A stretch of 64,000 nt of DNA from an uncultured Microbacterium sp. (GTDB lineage Bacteria; Actinomycetota; Actinomycetes; Actinomycetales; Microbacteriaceae): assembly GCF_900078385.1 (NCBI RefSeq), contig NZ_FLQR01000013.1, positions 1 to 64,000 of the forward strand, written 5' to 3'. Positions 42,146 through 52,563 of this stretch are shown here, piece after piece; the first letter of the stretch is position 1; every line of letters begins with the position of its first letter. The position numbers were made by a program, and so were the translations under genes. A model generated the notes under the pieces. That model was not told the origin of the DNA and did no database searches. It saw only the letters and a list, made by a program, of their open reading frames with translations.

Positions 42146-42224
42146 TTGCTTCGACGAGATCAGCCTACCGGGCGCGCTCGCCTGCGACGAACCGGATGGA
42201 TGGTCGTGCGCCGTGTTCGGCTGG

Positions 42225-43805
42225 TCAGACGGCGGCGGGCACCGTCGCGGCCTCTGTGATCTCGCCGTCGACGCTCCGCGACGCGCGCACGGGGTGGCCG
42301 TGCGTCGTCAGGCACTTCCCCGTGGCGAGGTCCCACTTCCAGTCGTGCAGCGAGCACGTGAGCACGCCGTCCTCGATCTTGCCGGTCTTCGACAGATCGG
42401 CGCGCAGGTGCGGGCACCGCCGCTGCACGGTCCAGTCGGCCAGATCGATGTCCTCGGACACGTCCGCCTGCTCGGCGTACCAGTTCTCCACGTACTCGAT
42501 GCGGTCGCGGGACAGGCACTTGAGGAAGGTGTAGATGAACTCGTTGAACTTCCCGACGCGGCCGGCCTGGAACTGCATCGACAGGAAGATCGAGTTCGAC
42601 CAGTCGATCTCGTGATCGGCGATGGTCGTGGAGACGAGGTCGGCGGGGATGGTGAACCAGTACCCGGTCTCCTCGCCCGCGTACTCGCGGACCTTCGCCT
42701 TGGGGAAGTCCACGACCATGTCGAGGTCGCCGATCGTGAAGCGGACGGGACCGCCGACGCCCGTGCGGATCGTGCGCGCGCGGCGCAGCAGCGGCTCCCA
42801 CCACTCCTGGAGCGCCGCGAGCATCTCGGCCGGCGGCAGGACGGGCGCGCGCGAGGCGACCTCGTCGGCGATCTCCTGTCGGCGGGACGCGCGCTGCTCC
42901 TCGAGGTAGCTCCACTTGTCGCTGAAGATGCGCTCGATCTCGGCATCCGTGTACAGGCTCTGCTCGACGGACAGGTCGCCGCCCGAGAGCGTGACGACGG
43001 TGCCCGGGACGAAGATGTGCCCGCCGTACTGCGGCGCCTCCTCCTTCATCCGTGCCAGGAACTGCGCCTGGTCGGTGAAGATCGAGTCGTCCTCCTGGCC
43101 CAGGCCGTTGTAGCGGAAGAGGTCGTCGCGCAGGAACATCGGCGGGCCCGCCATGGGGAACACGTGCGGTGCGTCGACCTTGTCGATGTAGAACATGGCG
43201 CGCTTGTGCTGCGCTTCGCGCTTGAGATGCGCGAAGTTCCGCTTCGCCTCCTGCGGCAGGTCGTAGACCATCGGCCACCAGATGGCGCCGGAGAACTGCG
43301 TGAAGTACGCCTCGGGCTTGCCGAACGACAGCAGCTTCTCGAGATCCAGCGGATGCGAGTCGTTCTGGTTCAGGATCGAGGCGGTCCCATCGTCGACGGA
43401 GAGGCTGGAGTCGCCGATGGGACCGTCGCTGGGGGCGCGCAGCGGTGTGATCATGAGCTTCAGCGAGCCGCGCTCGATGATCTCGCCGGCGTGCGTGTAC
43501 GTGATGTTGTCGTACCCGAGCGCACGGAGGTCCTGCTCGAGGTCGTCCGTCGGGTAGTCCGGCAGAAGGACCTCGATGTCCTTGGACACGTACCGCTGCA
43601 GCGCCCACGGGTCGAAGTGGTCGCGGTGGCGGTGCGAGATGTAGAGGAAGTCCGCGGCGCCGTAGCGCTCCCAGTCCAGGGCGCGGTTGTCCGGGAACAC
43701 GAACCACGAGCCGTAGAAGGAGGACTTGACCACGGGATCGCACAGGATGCTGCCGCCCGTGGTCTCGATGAACATTCCTGCGTGGCCGAGACCGGTGATG
43801 CGCAT
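42225..43805 (-). CDS. MBL-fold hydrolase fused to C-terminal Rieske domain
   Basis: This 526-aa protein combines a metallo-beta-lactamase-fold domain (about residues 1-250), with G-H-A-G-M near the start and the metal motif S-H-R-H-R-D-H-F-D, and a C-terminal Rieske 2Fe-2S domain (about 430-500), with C-P-H-L and C-S-L-H-D-W-K-W. The layout recalls CMP-N-acetylneuraminate hydroxylase-like proteins, which contain both modules, but the substrate here is unknown. The ATG is preceded by AGGAGG. It stands upstream of pyrR and downstream of the SNF2 ATPase gene on the same strand. Confidence 0.85.
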   Translation of the reverse strand: MRITGLGHAGMFIETTGGSILCDPVVKSSFYGSWFVFPDNRALDWERYGAADFLYISHRHRDHFDPWALQRYVSKDIEVLLPDYPTDDLEQDLRALGYDNITYTHAGEIIERGSLKLMITPLRAPSDGPIGDSSLSVDDGTASILNQNDSHPLDLEKLLSFGKPEAYFTQFSGAIWWPMVYDLPQEAKRNFAHLKREAQHKRAMFYIDKVDAPHVFPMAGPPMFLRDDLFRYNGLGQEDDSIFTDQAQFLARMKEEAPQYGGHIFVPGTVVTLSGGDLSVEQSLYTDAEIERIFSDKWSYLEEQRASRRQEIADEVASRAPVLPPAEMLAALQEWWEPLLRRARTIRTGVGGPVRFTIGDLDMVVDFPKAKVREYAGEETGYWFTIPADLVSTTIADHEIDWSNSIFLSMQFQAGRVGKFNEFIYTFLKCLSRDRIEYVENWYAEQADVSEDIDLADWTVQRRCPHLRADLSKTGKIEDGVLTCSLHDWKWDLATGKCLTTHGHPVRASRSVDGEITEAATVPAAV

Positions 43806-43885
43806 GCTGAATCCTCCTGCCCCGAGTTTACGGGAGGCACCCGCCGACCCCGGGTGCCGAGCCGTGGAAAACGCGGACCGCGCGC

Positions 43886-46828
43886 TCAGTCCTCGAACAG
43901 GTCACGGATGTCCTCGGCCGTGAGCGCGCGGGAGAGCATCTCATCGTCGTCGAGGACGGCGTGGAAGAGTCGGGACTTCCGCTCCTGAAGGGCCAGGACC
44001 TTCTCCTCGATCGTGCCGTCCGCGATGAGCCGGTACACGTTGACCGGGCGGTGCTGGCCGATCCGGTGCGTGCGGTCGATCGCCTGCGCCTCGGCTGCGG
44101 GGTTCCACCACGGATCGAGCAGGAAGACGTAGTCCGCCTCCGTGAGGGTGAGCCCGAAGCCGCCTGCCTTGAGGCTGATGAGGAAGACCGGAGCGTCGCC
44201 GGCGCGGAACTCCTCGACCGTCCCGGCCCGGTCGCGCGTCGATCCGTCGAGGGAGACATGACGGATGCCGTGTGCATCCAGCGCCGCGGAGACGAGGCTC
44301 AGATACGAGGTGAACTGGCTGAAGACGAGCGCGCGGTGCCCCTCCGCGACGACCTCGTCGAGGCGCTCCAGCAGGGCGTCGAGCTTGCTCGAGCGGATGT
44401 TCCCGGCATCCACGAGGGACGGCGCCAGCGCGAGCATGCGCAGGAGCGTCAGCGAGCGGAAGACGATGAACCGGTTGCGGTCGAGGTCCTCGAGGAGCCC
44501 GAGCACCTTCTGCCGCTCCCGCTGGAGGACGGTGTCGTAGACGGCGCGGTGCGCGCTGCTGAGCTCGATGCGCAGCTCCTGCTCCTGCCGGGGTGGGAGC
44601 TCCGACGCGACGAGCTCCTTCGTGCGCCGCAGGACGAAGGGGCGGATGCGGTGGCGCAGGCGTTCGATCCGCCGCGCACGGTACGGGCCGCCTTCGACGT
44701 TCTCCGGGACCTTGCCCTGCTCGATCGGCTTGACGTACTCCTCGCGGAACCGGCGGGCCGAGGCGAACAGGCCCGGCGAGGTGAGGGAGAGGAGCGTCCA
44801 GAGCTCCGCGAGGCTGTTCTCCAGCGGGGTCCCCGTGACGGCGAGGGTGACGTCCGCGTGCAGCCCCGCCGCGGCCCGATACGCGCGCGTGCGTGGGTTC
44901 TTCACGAACTGGGCCTCGTCCAGGATCACGAGGGCCCACTCGGGGGCGGTGAACTCCGCCTCGTCGAGGCGCAGCAGCGTGTAGGACGTGACGATGATGT
45001 CGGCGCCCGCCGTGGCCACGGCCAGCGGCGTCCCGCGCGTCGCGGATGTCGAGTCCACGACCCGCACCCGAAGCCCGGGGGTGAACCGGGCGGCCTCCTC
45101 CCGCCACACCGACAGCACCGAGGTCGGTGCGACCACGAGGAAGGGTCGCCGCTCCCCCGTCTCCCGCGCGTGCGCCAGGAGGGCGAGCACCTGCAGCGTC
45201 TTGCCGAGCCCCATGTCGTCCGCGAGGATGCCGCCGAGCCGGTGCTGCCACAGGAACGCGAGCCGGTCGAAACCGTCCCGCTGGTAGGGGCGCAGCTCGG
45301 CGCGCAGTCCCGTGGGCAGCGGCGCCTGCTCGACCCGGTCGACGTTCCGCAGCGCGCTCGCCGCTTCCCGCCAGCTCACCGCCGGTGCGGAGATGTCCGC
45401 GAGGTCCTCGAAGTCCGACCAGAGCGCCGTCTGGTAGCGGCTGATGCGGGGCCCGGCCTCCCACTCGTCGAACCCGGCGGCTTCGTCGATGAGCTCGCGG
45501 AGACGGTCCAGGGCCGGGTGCGCGAGGGAGAAGTACCGTCCGTCGCTGAGCAGGATCTTCTTCCGGCGGAGGGCGAGGGCGGTGAACAGCGGTGTGAACG
45601 GGACGCGCCGGCCGCCGATCTCGACGATGATGCCCAGGTCGAACCAGTCCGGGTCCGTGGACTCGACGGTCGAGACGGTGATCCGCGGGTCGTCGGTGAG
45701 CTCGCGGTAGCTCCGCCGGGTACCCGTCACGACGACGCGGACGCCCTCGAGCGATTCGAGGAGGGGCAGGGCGCGTGCGCCGAACTCGGCGGCGTCGATG
45801 CCCCGCAGCGTCGCGGCCGGGGCGAACGGGAGCGGGACGGAGTCCGCCCAGGCGCGTTCGAGGGCGTCGGCCGCGGCGGACTCGGTGTCGTCGGCGGGCG
45901 GGTCGTAGGCACCGCTCCCCGCACCCGCGCGCTCCCAGCGGAAGGTGTACTCGATCGTGTCGCCGGGCCGGAAGGCCACCGCGGCGACGAGGGTCGTGTG
46001 CGGCGGGGCCGGAAGGTCGAGCTCCGGCGCCGGCGTGAGGTGCCGGGAGAGCGCGGGATACGCGTCGCGCACGAAATCGTCGACCTCCTGTGCGGGGACG
46101 ATGATGGGCCCCGGTGACAGGAGCACCGCCCGCGCGGTCTCGCTGAGCGGGACGGGGGCGAGCGTCACGCGAAGGCGTGCGCCGTCCGGCGCGACGGCGT
46201 ACAGGCCGCTGCGGGCCACGGGGCGCACGGTGGGCGCGTCCGCGGGGGCGCCGTCGATCTCGACACGCGGTGCGAGTCGGAGGCCCTCGTCCTCGCGCGT
46301 CAGGACGACGTCGACGTCCGCGCCGCGCGCGAGGGCGACGTCGAGGTCCTTCCGGGTGGGGACCACCGGGATGCCGAGTGCCGCCGCGGCGCCGAGGTGC
46401 ACCCACAGGAGGGAGGCCTCGATGGTGTCGAGGGTCAGCCACTCCGAGGTGTCGGTGAACCCGCCGAGGATCCGGTCGTCGCGCGCGAGAGCGTGCAGCT
46501 CGGTGAACCAGCGCACCTGGGCCGCGCCCCAGCGTCGGCCACGTCCGCTGCGTCGCAGCGATTCCCACGTGACGTCGCCCTTGATCCAGCCACCGGCGCC
46601 GCGCATGAGCGGCCGGAGGCCCACGAGGAGGTCGTGCGGGTCACGCGCGAACCTCCGCGGCGTGACGGCTTGGATGCGGCGCGGCGCCCAATGCGCCTCC
46701 GCGGATGTCTCGCGCTGGCGCAGTTCGACGCCGAGGGCGAGCGATTCGACGGGTTCCGCGGGCGGCGACGGGAGAAGCGAGCGCCACGACGCTGCCGGCT
46801 CACCCGGCGTCGGGCGCGCGGCATCCAT
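43886..46828 (-). CDS. SNF2/RapA-family DEAD/DEAH ATPase
   Basis: This 980-aa superfamily 2 ATPase has a long N-terminal region of about 500 residues without a recognisable motif. The SNF2 core follows: Walker A D-D-M-G-L-G-K-T with Lys543, a D-E-A-Q box at 637-640 and the C-terminal helicase lobe ending with D-R-T-H-R-I-G-Q. Such proteins translocate on double-stranded DNA and remodel protein-DNA complexes, for example recycling RNA polymerase. No SWIM zinc motif or nuclease is seen. The ATG at 46828 is chosen over further upstream codons that would run into nusB. Confidence 0.92.
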   Translation of the reverse strand: MDAARPTPGEPAASWRSLLPSPPAEPVESLALGVELRQRETSAEAHWAPRRIQAVTPRRFARDPHDLLVGLRPLMRGAGGWIKGDVTWESLRRSGRGRRWGAAQVRWFTELHALARDDRILGGFTDTSEWLTLDTIEASLLWVHLGAAAALGIPVVPTRKDLDVALARGADVDVVLTREDEGLRLAPRVEIDGAPADAPTVRPVARSGLYAVAPDGARLRVTLAPVPLSETARAVLLSPGPIIVPAQEVDDFVRDAYPALSRHLTPAPELDLPAPPHTTLVAAVAFRPGDTIEYTFRWERAGAGSGAYDPPADDTESAAADALERAWADSVPLPFAPAATLRGIDAAEFGARALPLLESLEGVRVVVTGTRRSYRELTDDPRITVSTVESTDPDWFDLGIIVEIGGRRVPFTPLFTALALRRKKILLSDGRYFSLAHPALDRLRELIDEAAGFDEWEAGPRISRYQTALWSDFEDLADISAPAVSWREAASALRNVDRVEQAPLPTGLRAELRPYQRDGFDRLAFLWQHRLGGILADDMGLGKTLQVLALLAHARETGERRPFLVVAPTSVLSVWREEAARFTPGLRVRVVDSTSATRGTPLAVATAGADIIVTSYTLLRLDEAEFTAPEWALVILDEAQFVKNPRTRAYRAAAGLHADVTLAVTGTPLENSLAELWTLLSLTSPGLFASARRFREEYVKPIEQGKVPENVEGGPYRARRIERLRHRIRPFVLRRTKELVASELPPRQEQELRIELSSAHRAVYDTVLQRERQKVLGLLEDLDRNRFIVFRSLTLLRMLALAPSLVDAGNIRSSKLDALLERLDEVVAEGHRALVFSQFTSYLSLVSAALDAHGIRHVSLDGSTRDRAGTVEEFRAGDAPVFLISLKAGGFGLTLTEADYVFLLDPWWNPAAEAQAIDRTHRIGQHRPVNVYRLIADGTIEEKVLALQERKSRLFHAVLDDDEMLSRALTAEDIRDLFED

Positions 46829-46851
46829 GGCGGCGGGCCTTCGTCCCGGAG

Positions 46852-47262
46852 TCAGCTGGAGCGGGCGATGCGCGCGAGGACGCCGTGGACGAAGGAGCTC
46901 GAGTCGTCGGTGGAGAACTCCTTCGCGAGCTCGACGGCCTCGTCGATCGCGACGGCGGTCGGCACATCGTCGTTGTGCAGGAGCTCCCACACCGCCATGC
47001 GGAGGATCGCCCGGTCGACGGCCGGCATCCGGTCGATCTTCCAGTCCCGCGCGTGCGTGACGATCTGCTCGTCGATGTCGTCGCGGTTGTCGATGACACC
47101 GTCGACGATCTCGCGGGCGTACAGCCACGACGCCTCGCGGGACGGCTCGCTCGCAGCGCGCTGGGCCTCCGCGGCGAGCGTCACGGCGAGGTCGTCACCG
47201 CGGATGTCGGACTGGTACAGGATGTCCAGGGCGCGCTTGCGCGCCTTGCTGCGGGCGCTCAA
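46852..47262 (-). CDS. nusB: Transcription antitermination factor NusB
   Basis: This 136-aa all-helical protein joins NusE (S10) on boxA RNA in rRNA operons. It begins with the family pattern A-R-x-K-A-R-K-R-A-L-D-I-L-Y-Q-S-D and ends with the helix containing F-V-H-G-V-L-A-R-I-A. The start is an unusual TTG at 47262, three bases after the efp stop, which suggests translational coupling to efp. Confidence 0.96.
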   Translation of the reverse strand: MSARSKARKRALDILYQSDIRGDDLAVTLAAEAQRAASEPSREASWLYAREIVDGVIDNRDDIDEQIVTHARDWKIDRMPAVDRAILRMAVWELLHNDDVPTAVAIDEAVELAKEFSTDDSSSFVHGVLARIARSS

Positions 47263-47265
47263 TGC

Positions 47266-47826
47266 TCAGTTCACGCGACCGAGGTAGTCGCCCGTGCGCG
47301 TGTCGACCTTGACCTTGGTGCCGGTCTCCAGGAACAGCGGCACCTGGATCTCGTAGCCGGTCTCGACGGTCGCGGGCTTCGTGCCGGCCGACGAGCGGTC
47401 GCCCTGCAGGCCCGGCTCGGTGTACGTGATCTCGAGGACGACGGATGCCGGCAGCTCGACGTAGAGCGGGTTGTCGTTGTTGAGCGCGATCTGCACCTGC
47501 TGGTTCTCGAGCAGGAAGTTCTTCGCGTCGCCGACGGTCGCCGCCGGGACGCTCAGCTGGTCGTAGTCGGCGACATCCATGAAGACGAAGCTGTCGCCGT
47601 CGTTGTACAGGTACGTGTAGTCGCGACGGTCGACGTTCTCGATCTCGATCTTGGTACCCGCGTTGTAGGTGCGGTCGACGGTCTTGCCGGAGACGACGTT
47701 CTTCAGCTTCGTGCGGACGAACGCGCCGCCCTTGCCGGGCTTGACGTGCTGGAACTCCACGACGCTCCAGAGCTGTCCGTCGATCTTGAGGACGACGCCG
47801 TTCCTGATGTCTGCGGTAGATGCCAT
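47266..47826 (-). CDS. efp: Elongation factor P
   Basis: This 186-aa three-barrel protein relieves ribosome stalling at polyproline stretches. The loop that reaches the peptidyl-tRNA is K-P-G-K-G-G-A-F, the unmodified-lysine or lysine-modified type common in actinobacteria. The frame is open upstream, but the ATG at 47826 matches the family start [10 protein letters not shown]. It lies between aroQ and nusB, the usual order. Confidence 0.97.
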   Translation of the reverse strand: MASTADIRNGVVLKIDGQLWSVVEFQHVKPGKGGAFVRTKLKNVVSGKTVDRTYNAGTKIEIENVDRRDYTYLYNDGDSFVFMDVADYDQLSVPAATVGDAKNFLLENQQVQIALNNDNPLYVELPASVVLEITYTEPGLQGDRSSAGTKPATVETGYEIQVPLFLETGTKVKVDTRTGDYLGRVN

Positions 47827-47902
47827 GAGTGTGAAGTTTCCGTTCGTGTGGGATTCGGGGCCGCAGCGCTGACGGGGTCGAAGCGCGGGCCGACAGTCGA
47901 TT

Positions 47903-48376
47903 CTACGGGAAGACCGCTGGGAGGTCGGAACTGCCCGAGAGCAGGTCGATGAGCAGCTGCGTCGCACGCGCGTACCCGGGCACGCCCTCGCCGATCACGT
48001 GGACGGCGGCGACGTCGGCCACGAACGAGTGGTGCCGGAACGCCTCCCGCTCGTAGACGTTGGAGATGTGCACCTCCGCGACCGGCAGCGCGACCCCGGA
48101 CAGCGCGTCGCGGAGGACCACCGAGGTGTGCGTCAGCCCGCCCGGATTGATCACGATGCCGGCGCAGTCCTCGCGGGCGGCGTGGATGGCGTCGATCAGG
48201 ACGCCCTCGTGGTTGCTCTGCACGGCACGGACCTCGAAGCCGCGCGCCCCGGCGGTCTCGGACACGAGCCGCTCGACGTCGGCGAGGGTGTCTCGGCCGT
48301 AGATCTCGGGTTCGCGCATCCCCAGGAGATTGAGGTTCGGCCCGTTGACGAGCAGGAGGCGGCGCGAGGTGTTCAC
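47903..48376 (-). CDS. aroQ: Type II 3-dehydroquinate dehydratase
   Basis: This 157-aa dodecameric enzyme dehydrates 3-dehydroquinate to 3-dehydroshikimate. The start [12 protein letters not shown] and the Q-S-N-H-E-G motif are diagnostic, and the H-I-S-N-V-Y-x-R-E-x-F-R-H-H segment completes the site. The catalytic Tyr is in E-P-E-I-Y-G. GTG start. It is separated from the aroB group by a GNAT gene. Confidence 0.97.
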   Translation of the reverse strand: MNTSRRLLLVNGPNLNLLGMREPEIYGRDTLADVERLVSETAGARGFEVRAVQSNHEGVLIDAIHAAREDCAGIVINPGGLTHTSVVLRDALSGVALPVAEVHISNVYEREAFRHHSFVADVAAVHVIGEGVPGYARATQLLIDLLSGSSDLPAVFP

Positions 48377-48401
48377 GTCAGCACCCTAGTGCCGTCCGCG
48401 C

Positions 48402-48938
48402 TCACGGCAGCGCGCGGCGCATCTCGAGCTCGGGCCCGATCGCGCTCGTGAACGTCACGCCGGTGGGGACGAACCCTGCCGTGCGGTAGGCCGCCTGCGC
48501 GCGGGCGTTGTCGACGTGGACGTCGAGGGTGAGCGCGTCGACGCCGTGGTCGGCGGCCCACGCCGCGGCGGACTCGAAGAGCCGCGGGAGGATCCCGGTC
48601 CCCCGGTGCGCGGCGGCGAGGAACACGCCCACGATGTCGGCACGGGGAGCCTCGACCTCGCGGCCGAGGTGGTCCCGTGTGCCGCGCTCGCGGAGCAGGA
48701 CGGTGGCGGTCCCCACCCAGTCACCGTCCGCGATCGCGACGAACTGCGCCGAGGTGTCGCCCAGTGCGGCGCCCGCCGCGCGCTGCCGCCAGAACGCCTC
48801 GTCGCGGGCGAGCTCCTCCTCCCGCGTCGTGAGGAAGGCGATCGAGGCGGCGGGGTCGCTGACGGCCTCCAGCCGCAGGTCCCGCACCTCCCGCCACTCG
48901 TGCAGGCGCACGCGCCGCACCTCGACGGGGTCCGTCAC
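48402..48938 (-). CDS. GNAT-family N-acetyltransferase
   Basis: This 178-aa acetyltransferase has the GNAT fold. The acetyl-CoA loop region reads V-F-L-A-A-A-H-R-G-T-G-I-L-P-R-L, and the C-terminal N-A-R-A-Q-A-A-Y-R-T-A-G-F motif is clear. The substrate is unknown. Its GTG overlaps the aroB stop (GTGA), so it is translated with the shikimate genes, sitting between aroB and aroQ. Whether it modifies a ribosomal protein, antibiotic or metabolite cannot be said. Confidence 0.88.
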   Translation of the reverse strand: MTDPVEVRRVRLHEWREVRDLRLEAVSDPAASIAFLTTREEELARDEAFWRQRAAGAALGDTSAQFVAIADGDWVGTATVLLRERGTRDHLGREVEAPRADIVGVFLAAAHRGTGILPRLFESAAAWAADHGVDALTLDVHVDNARAQAAYRTAGFVPTGVTFTSAIGPELEMRRALP

Positions 48939-50011
48939 CCCGCGACCTCCTGGTAGGCCGCGAACAGCAGCGACTCGTCCGGCGCCTGCAGCACGGTGGG
49001 CTTGGCGATGTCGTCGAGCACGATGAAGCGCAGCATCGAGCCGCGGGACTTCTTGTCGCGCTGCATCGTGGCGAGCAGCGACGGCCACGCGCCCGCGCGG
49101 TACGTGGTCGGCAGCCCGAGGAGCTCGAGGATGTCGCGGTGCCGCTGCGCGACGGCGTCGGGCAGTCGGCCCGCGAGACGGGACAGCTCCGCGGCGAAGA
49201 CCATGCCGACCGAGATCGCGGCGCCGTGCCGCCAGCGGTACCGTTCGGAGTGCTCGATGGCGTGACCGAGCGTGTGGCCGTAGTTGAGGACTTCGCGCAG
49301 ACCCGCCTCACGGAGGTCCTCCCCCACGACGCGCGCCTTCATCTCGATGGCGAGTTCGATGCACCGCCGGAAGGCCGCGCTGTGCGGGTCGACGGCGGCC
49401 TTCGGGTCCGCCTCGATGATATCGAGGATCTCCGGGTACCAGATGAAGCCGGCCTTCACGACCTCGGCGAAGCCCGCGACACGTTCGTTGTCGCTCAGCG
49501 AGTCGAGCATCTCCAGATCGCACACCACGGCGCGGGGCGGCCAGAAGGCGCCGACCAGGTTCTTCCCCTCGGCCGTGTTGATGCCGGTCTTGCCGCCGAC
49601 GGCGGCATCCACCATGCCGAGGACCGTCGTCGGAACCTGCACGAGCGTGACGCCGCGCAGCCACGTCGCGGCGACGAAGCCGGCGAGGTCGGTGACGGCG
49701 CCGCCGCCGAACCCGATCACGACATCGGTGCGTGTGAAGTCCGCCTGCCCCATGACCTGCCAGCAGAACGCGGCGACCTCGACGCGCTTGCCCTGCTCGG
49801 CATCCGGGATCTCGGCGAGGAGCACCTGGCGGTCCTCCCCCAGCAGCGCGCGGAGCTTCTCTGCCTGTGCGGACAGCGTCGGCGGGTGCACGATGAGGAC
49901 GCGGCGGGCCGCCGCGGGAAGGACGTCGCCGATCATGGGCAGGATGCTGCGCCCGATCGTGATGTCGTACGGCTGGTCGCCGGCGACCGTGATGACGGTG
50001 GTCTGGCTCAT
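48935..50011 (-). CDS. aroB: 3-dehydroquinate synthase
   Basis: This 358-aa NAD- and metal-dependent enzyme converts DAHP to 3-dehydroquinate. Present are the G-G-G-A-V-T-D-L-A-G-F-V-A-A-T-W nucleotide and substrate region, V-P-T-T-V-L-G-M-V-D-A-A-V-G-G-K-T and the metal ligand motif N-Y-G-H-T-L-G-H-A-I-E. The ATG at 50011 overlaps the aroK stop (ATGA) and fits the family start. Confidence 0.97.
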   Translation of the reverse strand: MSQTTVITVAGDQPYDITIGRSILPMIGDVLPAAARRVLIVHPPTLSAQAEKLRALLGEDRQVLLAEIPDAEQGKRVEVAAFCWQVMGQADFTRTDVVIGFGGGAVTDLAGFVAATWLRGVTLVQVPTTVLGMVDAAVGGKTGINTAEGKNLVGAFWPPRAVVCDLEMLDSLSDNERVAGFAEVVKAGFIWYPEILDIIEADPKAAVDPHSAAFRRCIELAIEMKARVVGEDLREAGLREVLNYGHTLGHAIEHSERYRWRHGAAISVGMVFAAELSRLAGRLPDAVAQRHRDILELLGLPTTYRAGAWPSLLATMQRDKKSRGSMLRFIVLDDIAKPTVLQAPDESLLFAAYQEVAG

Positions 50012-50514
50012 GTGTTCTCCTGAACCCAGTCGGTGATGGCGTCGACGACGTCCTGCAGGGGGCCGGTGGACGTGTCGAAGGTGACGTCGGCGAGCTGCTC
50101 GTAGAGCTCGCGTCGGGACTCGAAGACCTCGCGCCAGCGCGCGATGGGGTCCTCGCCGTGCAGCAGCGGGCGCTTCGACCCGCGGATGCGGGAACCCACC
50201 GTGTGCGGCGACACCGTCAGCAGCACGACGTGGTGGCCGGCGAGCTCCGCCTGGGTGTCGGGATGCAGCACCGCGCCCCCGCCGAGCGCGACGATGCCGC
50301 CCTGCGCGAGGCCCGCGTGCACGGCGGCGCGCTCGAGTGCGCGGAAGTGCTCCTCGCCGTGCGTGCTGAACAGCGCCTCGATGGGACCGTGGGCGCGCAC
50401 GACCGCGACGTCGCTGTCGTAGAAGGTCACCCCGAGCCGCTTCGCGACCCGTTTGCCGATGCTGGTCTTGCCCGCGCCCATCGGACCGATGAGGACGATC
50501 GCGGGGCTCGTCAT
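50008..50514 (-). CDS. aroK: Shikimate kinase
   Basis: This 168-aa P-loop kinase phosphorylates shikimate at O3. Walker A is [11 protein letters not shown], the shikimate-binding D-S-D motif follows near residue 35, and G-G-G-A-V is in the middle. It overlaps aroC upstream and aroB downstream by four bases each, so aroC-aroK-aroB are tightly coupled. Confidence 0.96.
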   Translation of the reverse strand: MTSPAIVLIGPMGAGKTSIGKRVAKRLGVTFYDSDVAVVRAHGPIEALFSTHGEEHFRALERAAVHAGLAQGGIVALGGGAVLHPDTQAELAGHHVVLLTVSPHTVGSRIRGSKRPLLHGEDPIARWREVFESRRELYEQLADVTFDTSTGPLQDVVDAITDWVQENT

Positions 50515-51722
50515 CCGAGCGAGTCGTCGCTGCCCGGGGCCGTGTGCAGGCTGTCCGGGATGGCGGCGAGGTAGCCGTCGAGGTTCCGACGGGTCTCGGC
50601 GACGCTGTCGCCGCCGAACTTCTCCAGGACGACCTCGGCCAGCACGATGGCGACCATCGCCTCCGCCACGACACCGGCCGCGGGAACGGCGCAGACGTCG
50701 GAGCGCTGGTGGTGCGCCGTGGCCGCCTCACCCGTCGCGACGTCGATGGTCCGGAGTGCGTGCGGGACCGTGGCGATCGGCTTCATCCCGGCGCGGACGC
50801 GGAGGACCGTCCCCGTGGACATGCCGCCCTCGGTGCCGCCGGCCTTGTCGGTCGCGCGTGCGATGCCGGCGCCCGTGGCGAACAGCTCGTCGTGCGCCGC
50901 GGACCCCCGGCGCCGGGTGGTCTCGAAGCCGTCGCCGACCTCGACACCCTTGATGGCCTGGATGCTCATGAGCGCATGTGCAAGCTTCGCGTCGAGGCGT
51001 CGGTCCCACTGCACGTGCGAGCCGAGCCCGGGCGGCAGCCCGTACGCGAGCACCTCGACGATGCCGCCGAGGGTGTCGCCGTCCTTGCGGGCCGCGTCGA
51101 CCTCCTCGACCATGGCCGCGCTCGTGGCGGCGTCGAAGCACCGCAGCGGGTCGGCGTCGAGCGCGTCGACATCGTCCGGCGCCGGCACGGCGACGTCCTC
51201 CGGCACGCGGACGGGGCCGATGGAGAGCGTGTGGCTGACGAGGCGGATGCCGAGTTCGCCGAGGAAGCCGCGTGCGATGGCGCCGAGCGCGACGCGTGCG
51301 GCGGTCTCCCGGGCGCTGGCCCGCTCGAGGATCGGACGGGCCTCGTCGAAGCCGTACTTCTGCATGCCGACGAGGTCGGCGTGGCCGGGGCGCGGGCGGG
51401 TCAGCGCGGCGCCGCGGCCCCGGGACTTCTCCGTGAGCTCGACGGGTTCCGGGCTCATGACCTCGACCCACTTCGGCCATTCGGTGTTGCCGATGCGCAG
51501 CGCGATCGGGCTGCCGATGCTCGTCCCGTGCACGACGCCGGAGGAGATCGTGAGCTCGTCCTCCTCGAACTTCATCCGCGAGCCGCGGCCGTAGCCCAGC
51601 TTGCGGCGAGCGAGGTCGGCCTGGATGGCGGCGCGCGAGACGGGGACGCCCGCGGGCAGGCCCTCCATGACGGCGACGAGTTCGGGGCCGTGCGATTCGC
51701 CGGCCGTGAGCACGCGGAGCAT
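50511..51722 (-). CDS. aroC: Chorismate synthase
   Basis: This 403-aa enzyme eliminates phosphate from EPSP to give chorismate and needs reduced FMN. Signature stretches include G-E-S-H-G-P-E-L near the start, the [16 protein letters not shown] region and [10 protein letters not shown] near the end. The ATG at 51722 starts [10 protein letters not shown]. It follows aroE by 4 bp and overlaps aroK. Confidence 0.97.
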   Translation of the reverse strand: MLRVLTAGESHGPELVAVMEGLPAGVPVSRAAIQADLARRKLGYGRGSRMKFEEDELTISSGVVHGTSIGSPIALRIGNTEWPKWVEVMSPEPVELTEKSRGRGAALTRPRPGHADLVGMQKYGFDEARPILERASARETAARVALGAIARGFLGELGIRLVSHTLSIGPVRVPEDVAVPAPDDVDALDADPLRCFDAATSAAMVEEVDAARKDGDTLGGIVEVLAYGLPPGLGSHVQWDRRLDAKLAHALMSIQAIKGVEVGDGFETTRRRGSAAHDELFATGAGIARATDKAGGTEGGMSTGTVLRVRAGMKPIATVPHALRTIDVATGEAATAHHQRSDVCAVPAAGVVAEAMVAIVLAEVVLEKFGGDSVAETRRNLDGYLAAIPDSLHTAPGSDDSLG

Positions 51723-51726
51723 TGCC

Positions 51727-52560
51727 CTATCCTCCCACGAGCGCGCGACGCATGACGGCCACGACGGCGGTCTCGTCCGGCAGGGGCTCGGCGGGGTCGC
51801 CGGAGCGGAAGATCCGGATCTGCAGCACCGCCTGGTGCAGCAGCATCCCCGCCCCGCTGACGGCGCGCCCGCCGACGCGTTCCCAGGCGTCCGAGAGCGC
51901 CGTGGGCCAGTGCCCGTAGACGACGTCCAGCAGCAGGCCACCCCCGGTGGCGAGGGCGTCGGCGGTGAGCGGCTCCAGCGGCGCGCCGCCGGGGAGGGTC
52001 GCGATCGTGAGGGGCACCGGCGCGAAGGGATCCGCGGTCAGGGGCACCGGCAGGACCGTGATCCCCAGCCGGTCACCCAGGACCTGCAGGGGCGTGACGG
52101 CGGCGGGGCGGCGCGCCGCCACCTCGACGCGGCGGGCCCCGAGCTCGGCGAGGGCGACGAGGGCGGAGGTCGCGGTGGCGCCGGCGCCGACGATGCGGGC
52201 ATCCTCGACGCCGTCGACGCCCTCCTCGGCGAGCGAGCGGACGATGCCGCCGACGTCGGTGTTGAAGCCGCGCGGCGCGGCGCCGGTCAGGAGCAGCGTG
52301 TTGACGGCGCCGGTCAGCGCGGCGCGCTCATCGCGGGTCGCGGCGGCCGCGAACGCGGCCGCCTTGAGCGGCATCGTGAGCGACAGTCCGCGCAGCGCGG
52401 GGGCGGATGCGGCGAGCTCGCCGGGGAACGCGGCCTCCGTCACCCGACGCCGGCCGTAGGTCCAGTCCCAGCCGAGTTGCCGGTACGCCGCCGCGTGCAG
52501 CGCCGGCGAAAGGCTGTGCTCGATCGGGTCGCCCCAGACCTCCAGCGCGGCGTCCGCCAC
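51727..52560 (-). CDS. aroE: Shikimate dehydrogenase
   Basis: This 277-aa NADPH-dependent enzyme reduces 3-dehydroshikimate. It begins [13 protein letters not shown], has the catalytic-lysine region L-T-M-P-L-K-A-A and N-T-D-V-G-G-I in the substrate lobe, and a nucleotide-binding [14 protein letters not shown] start, 3 bp after the mltG stop. Together with aroC, aroK, aroB and aroQ it covers most of the shikimate pathway; EPSP synthase (aroA) and DAHP synthase are not in the window. Confidence 0.95.
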   Translation of the reverse strand: MADAALEVWGDPIEHSLSPALHAAAYRQLGWDWTYGRRRVTEAAFPGELAASAPALRGLSLTMPLKAAAFAAAATRDERAALTGAVNTLLLTGAAPRGFNTDVGGIVRSLAEEGVDGVEDARIVGAGATATSALVALAELGARRVEVAARRPAAVTPLQVLGDRLGITVLPVPLTADPFAPVPLTIATLPGGAPLEPLTADALATGGGLLLDVVYGHWPTALSDAWERVGGRAVSGAGMLLHQAVLQIRIFRSGDPAEPLPDETAVVAVMRRALVGG

Positions 52561-52563
52561 CGC

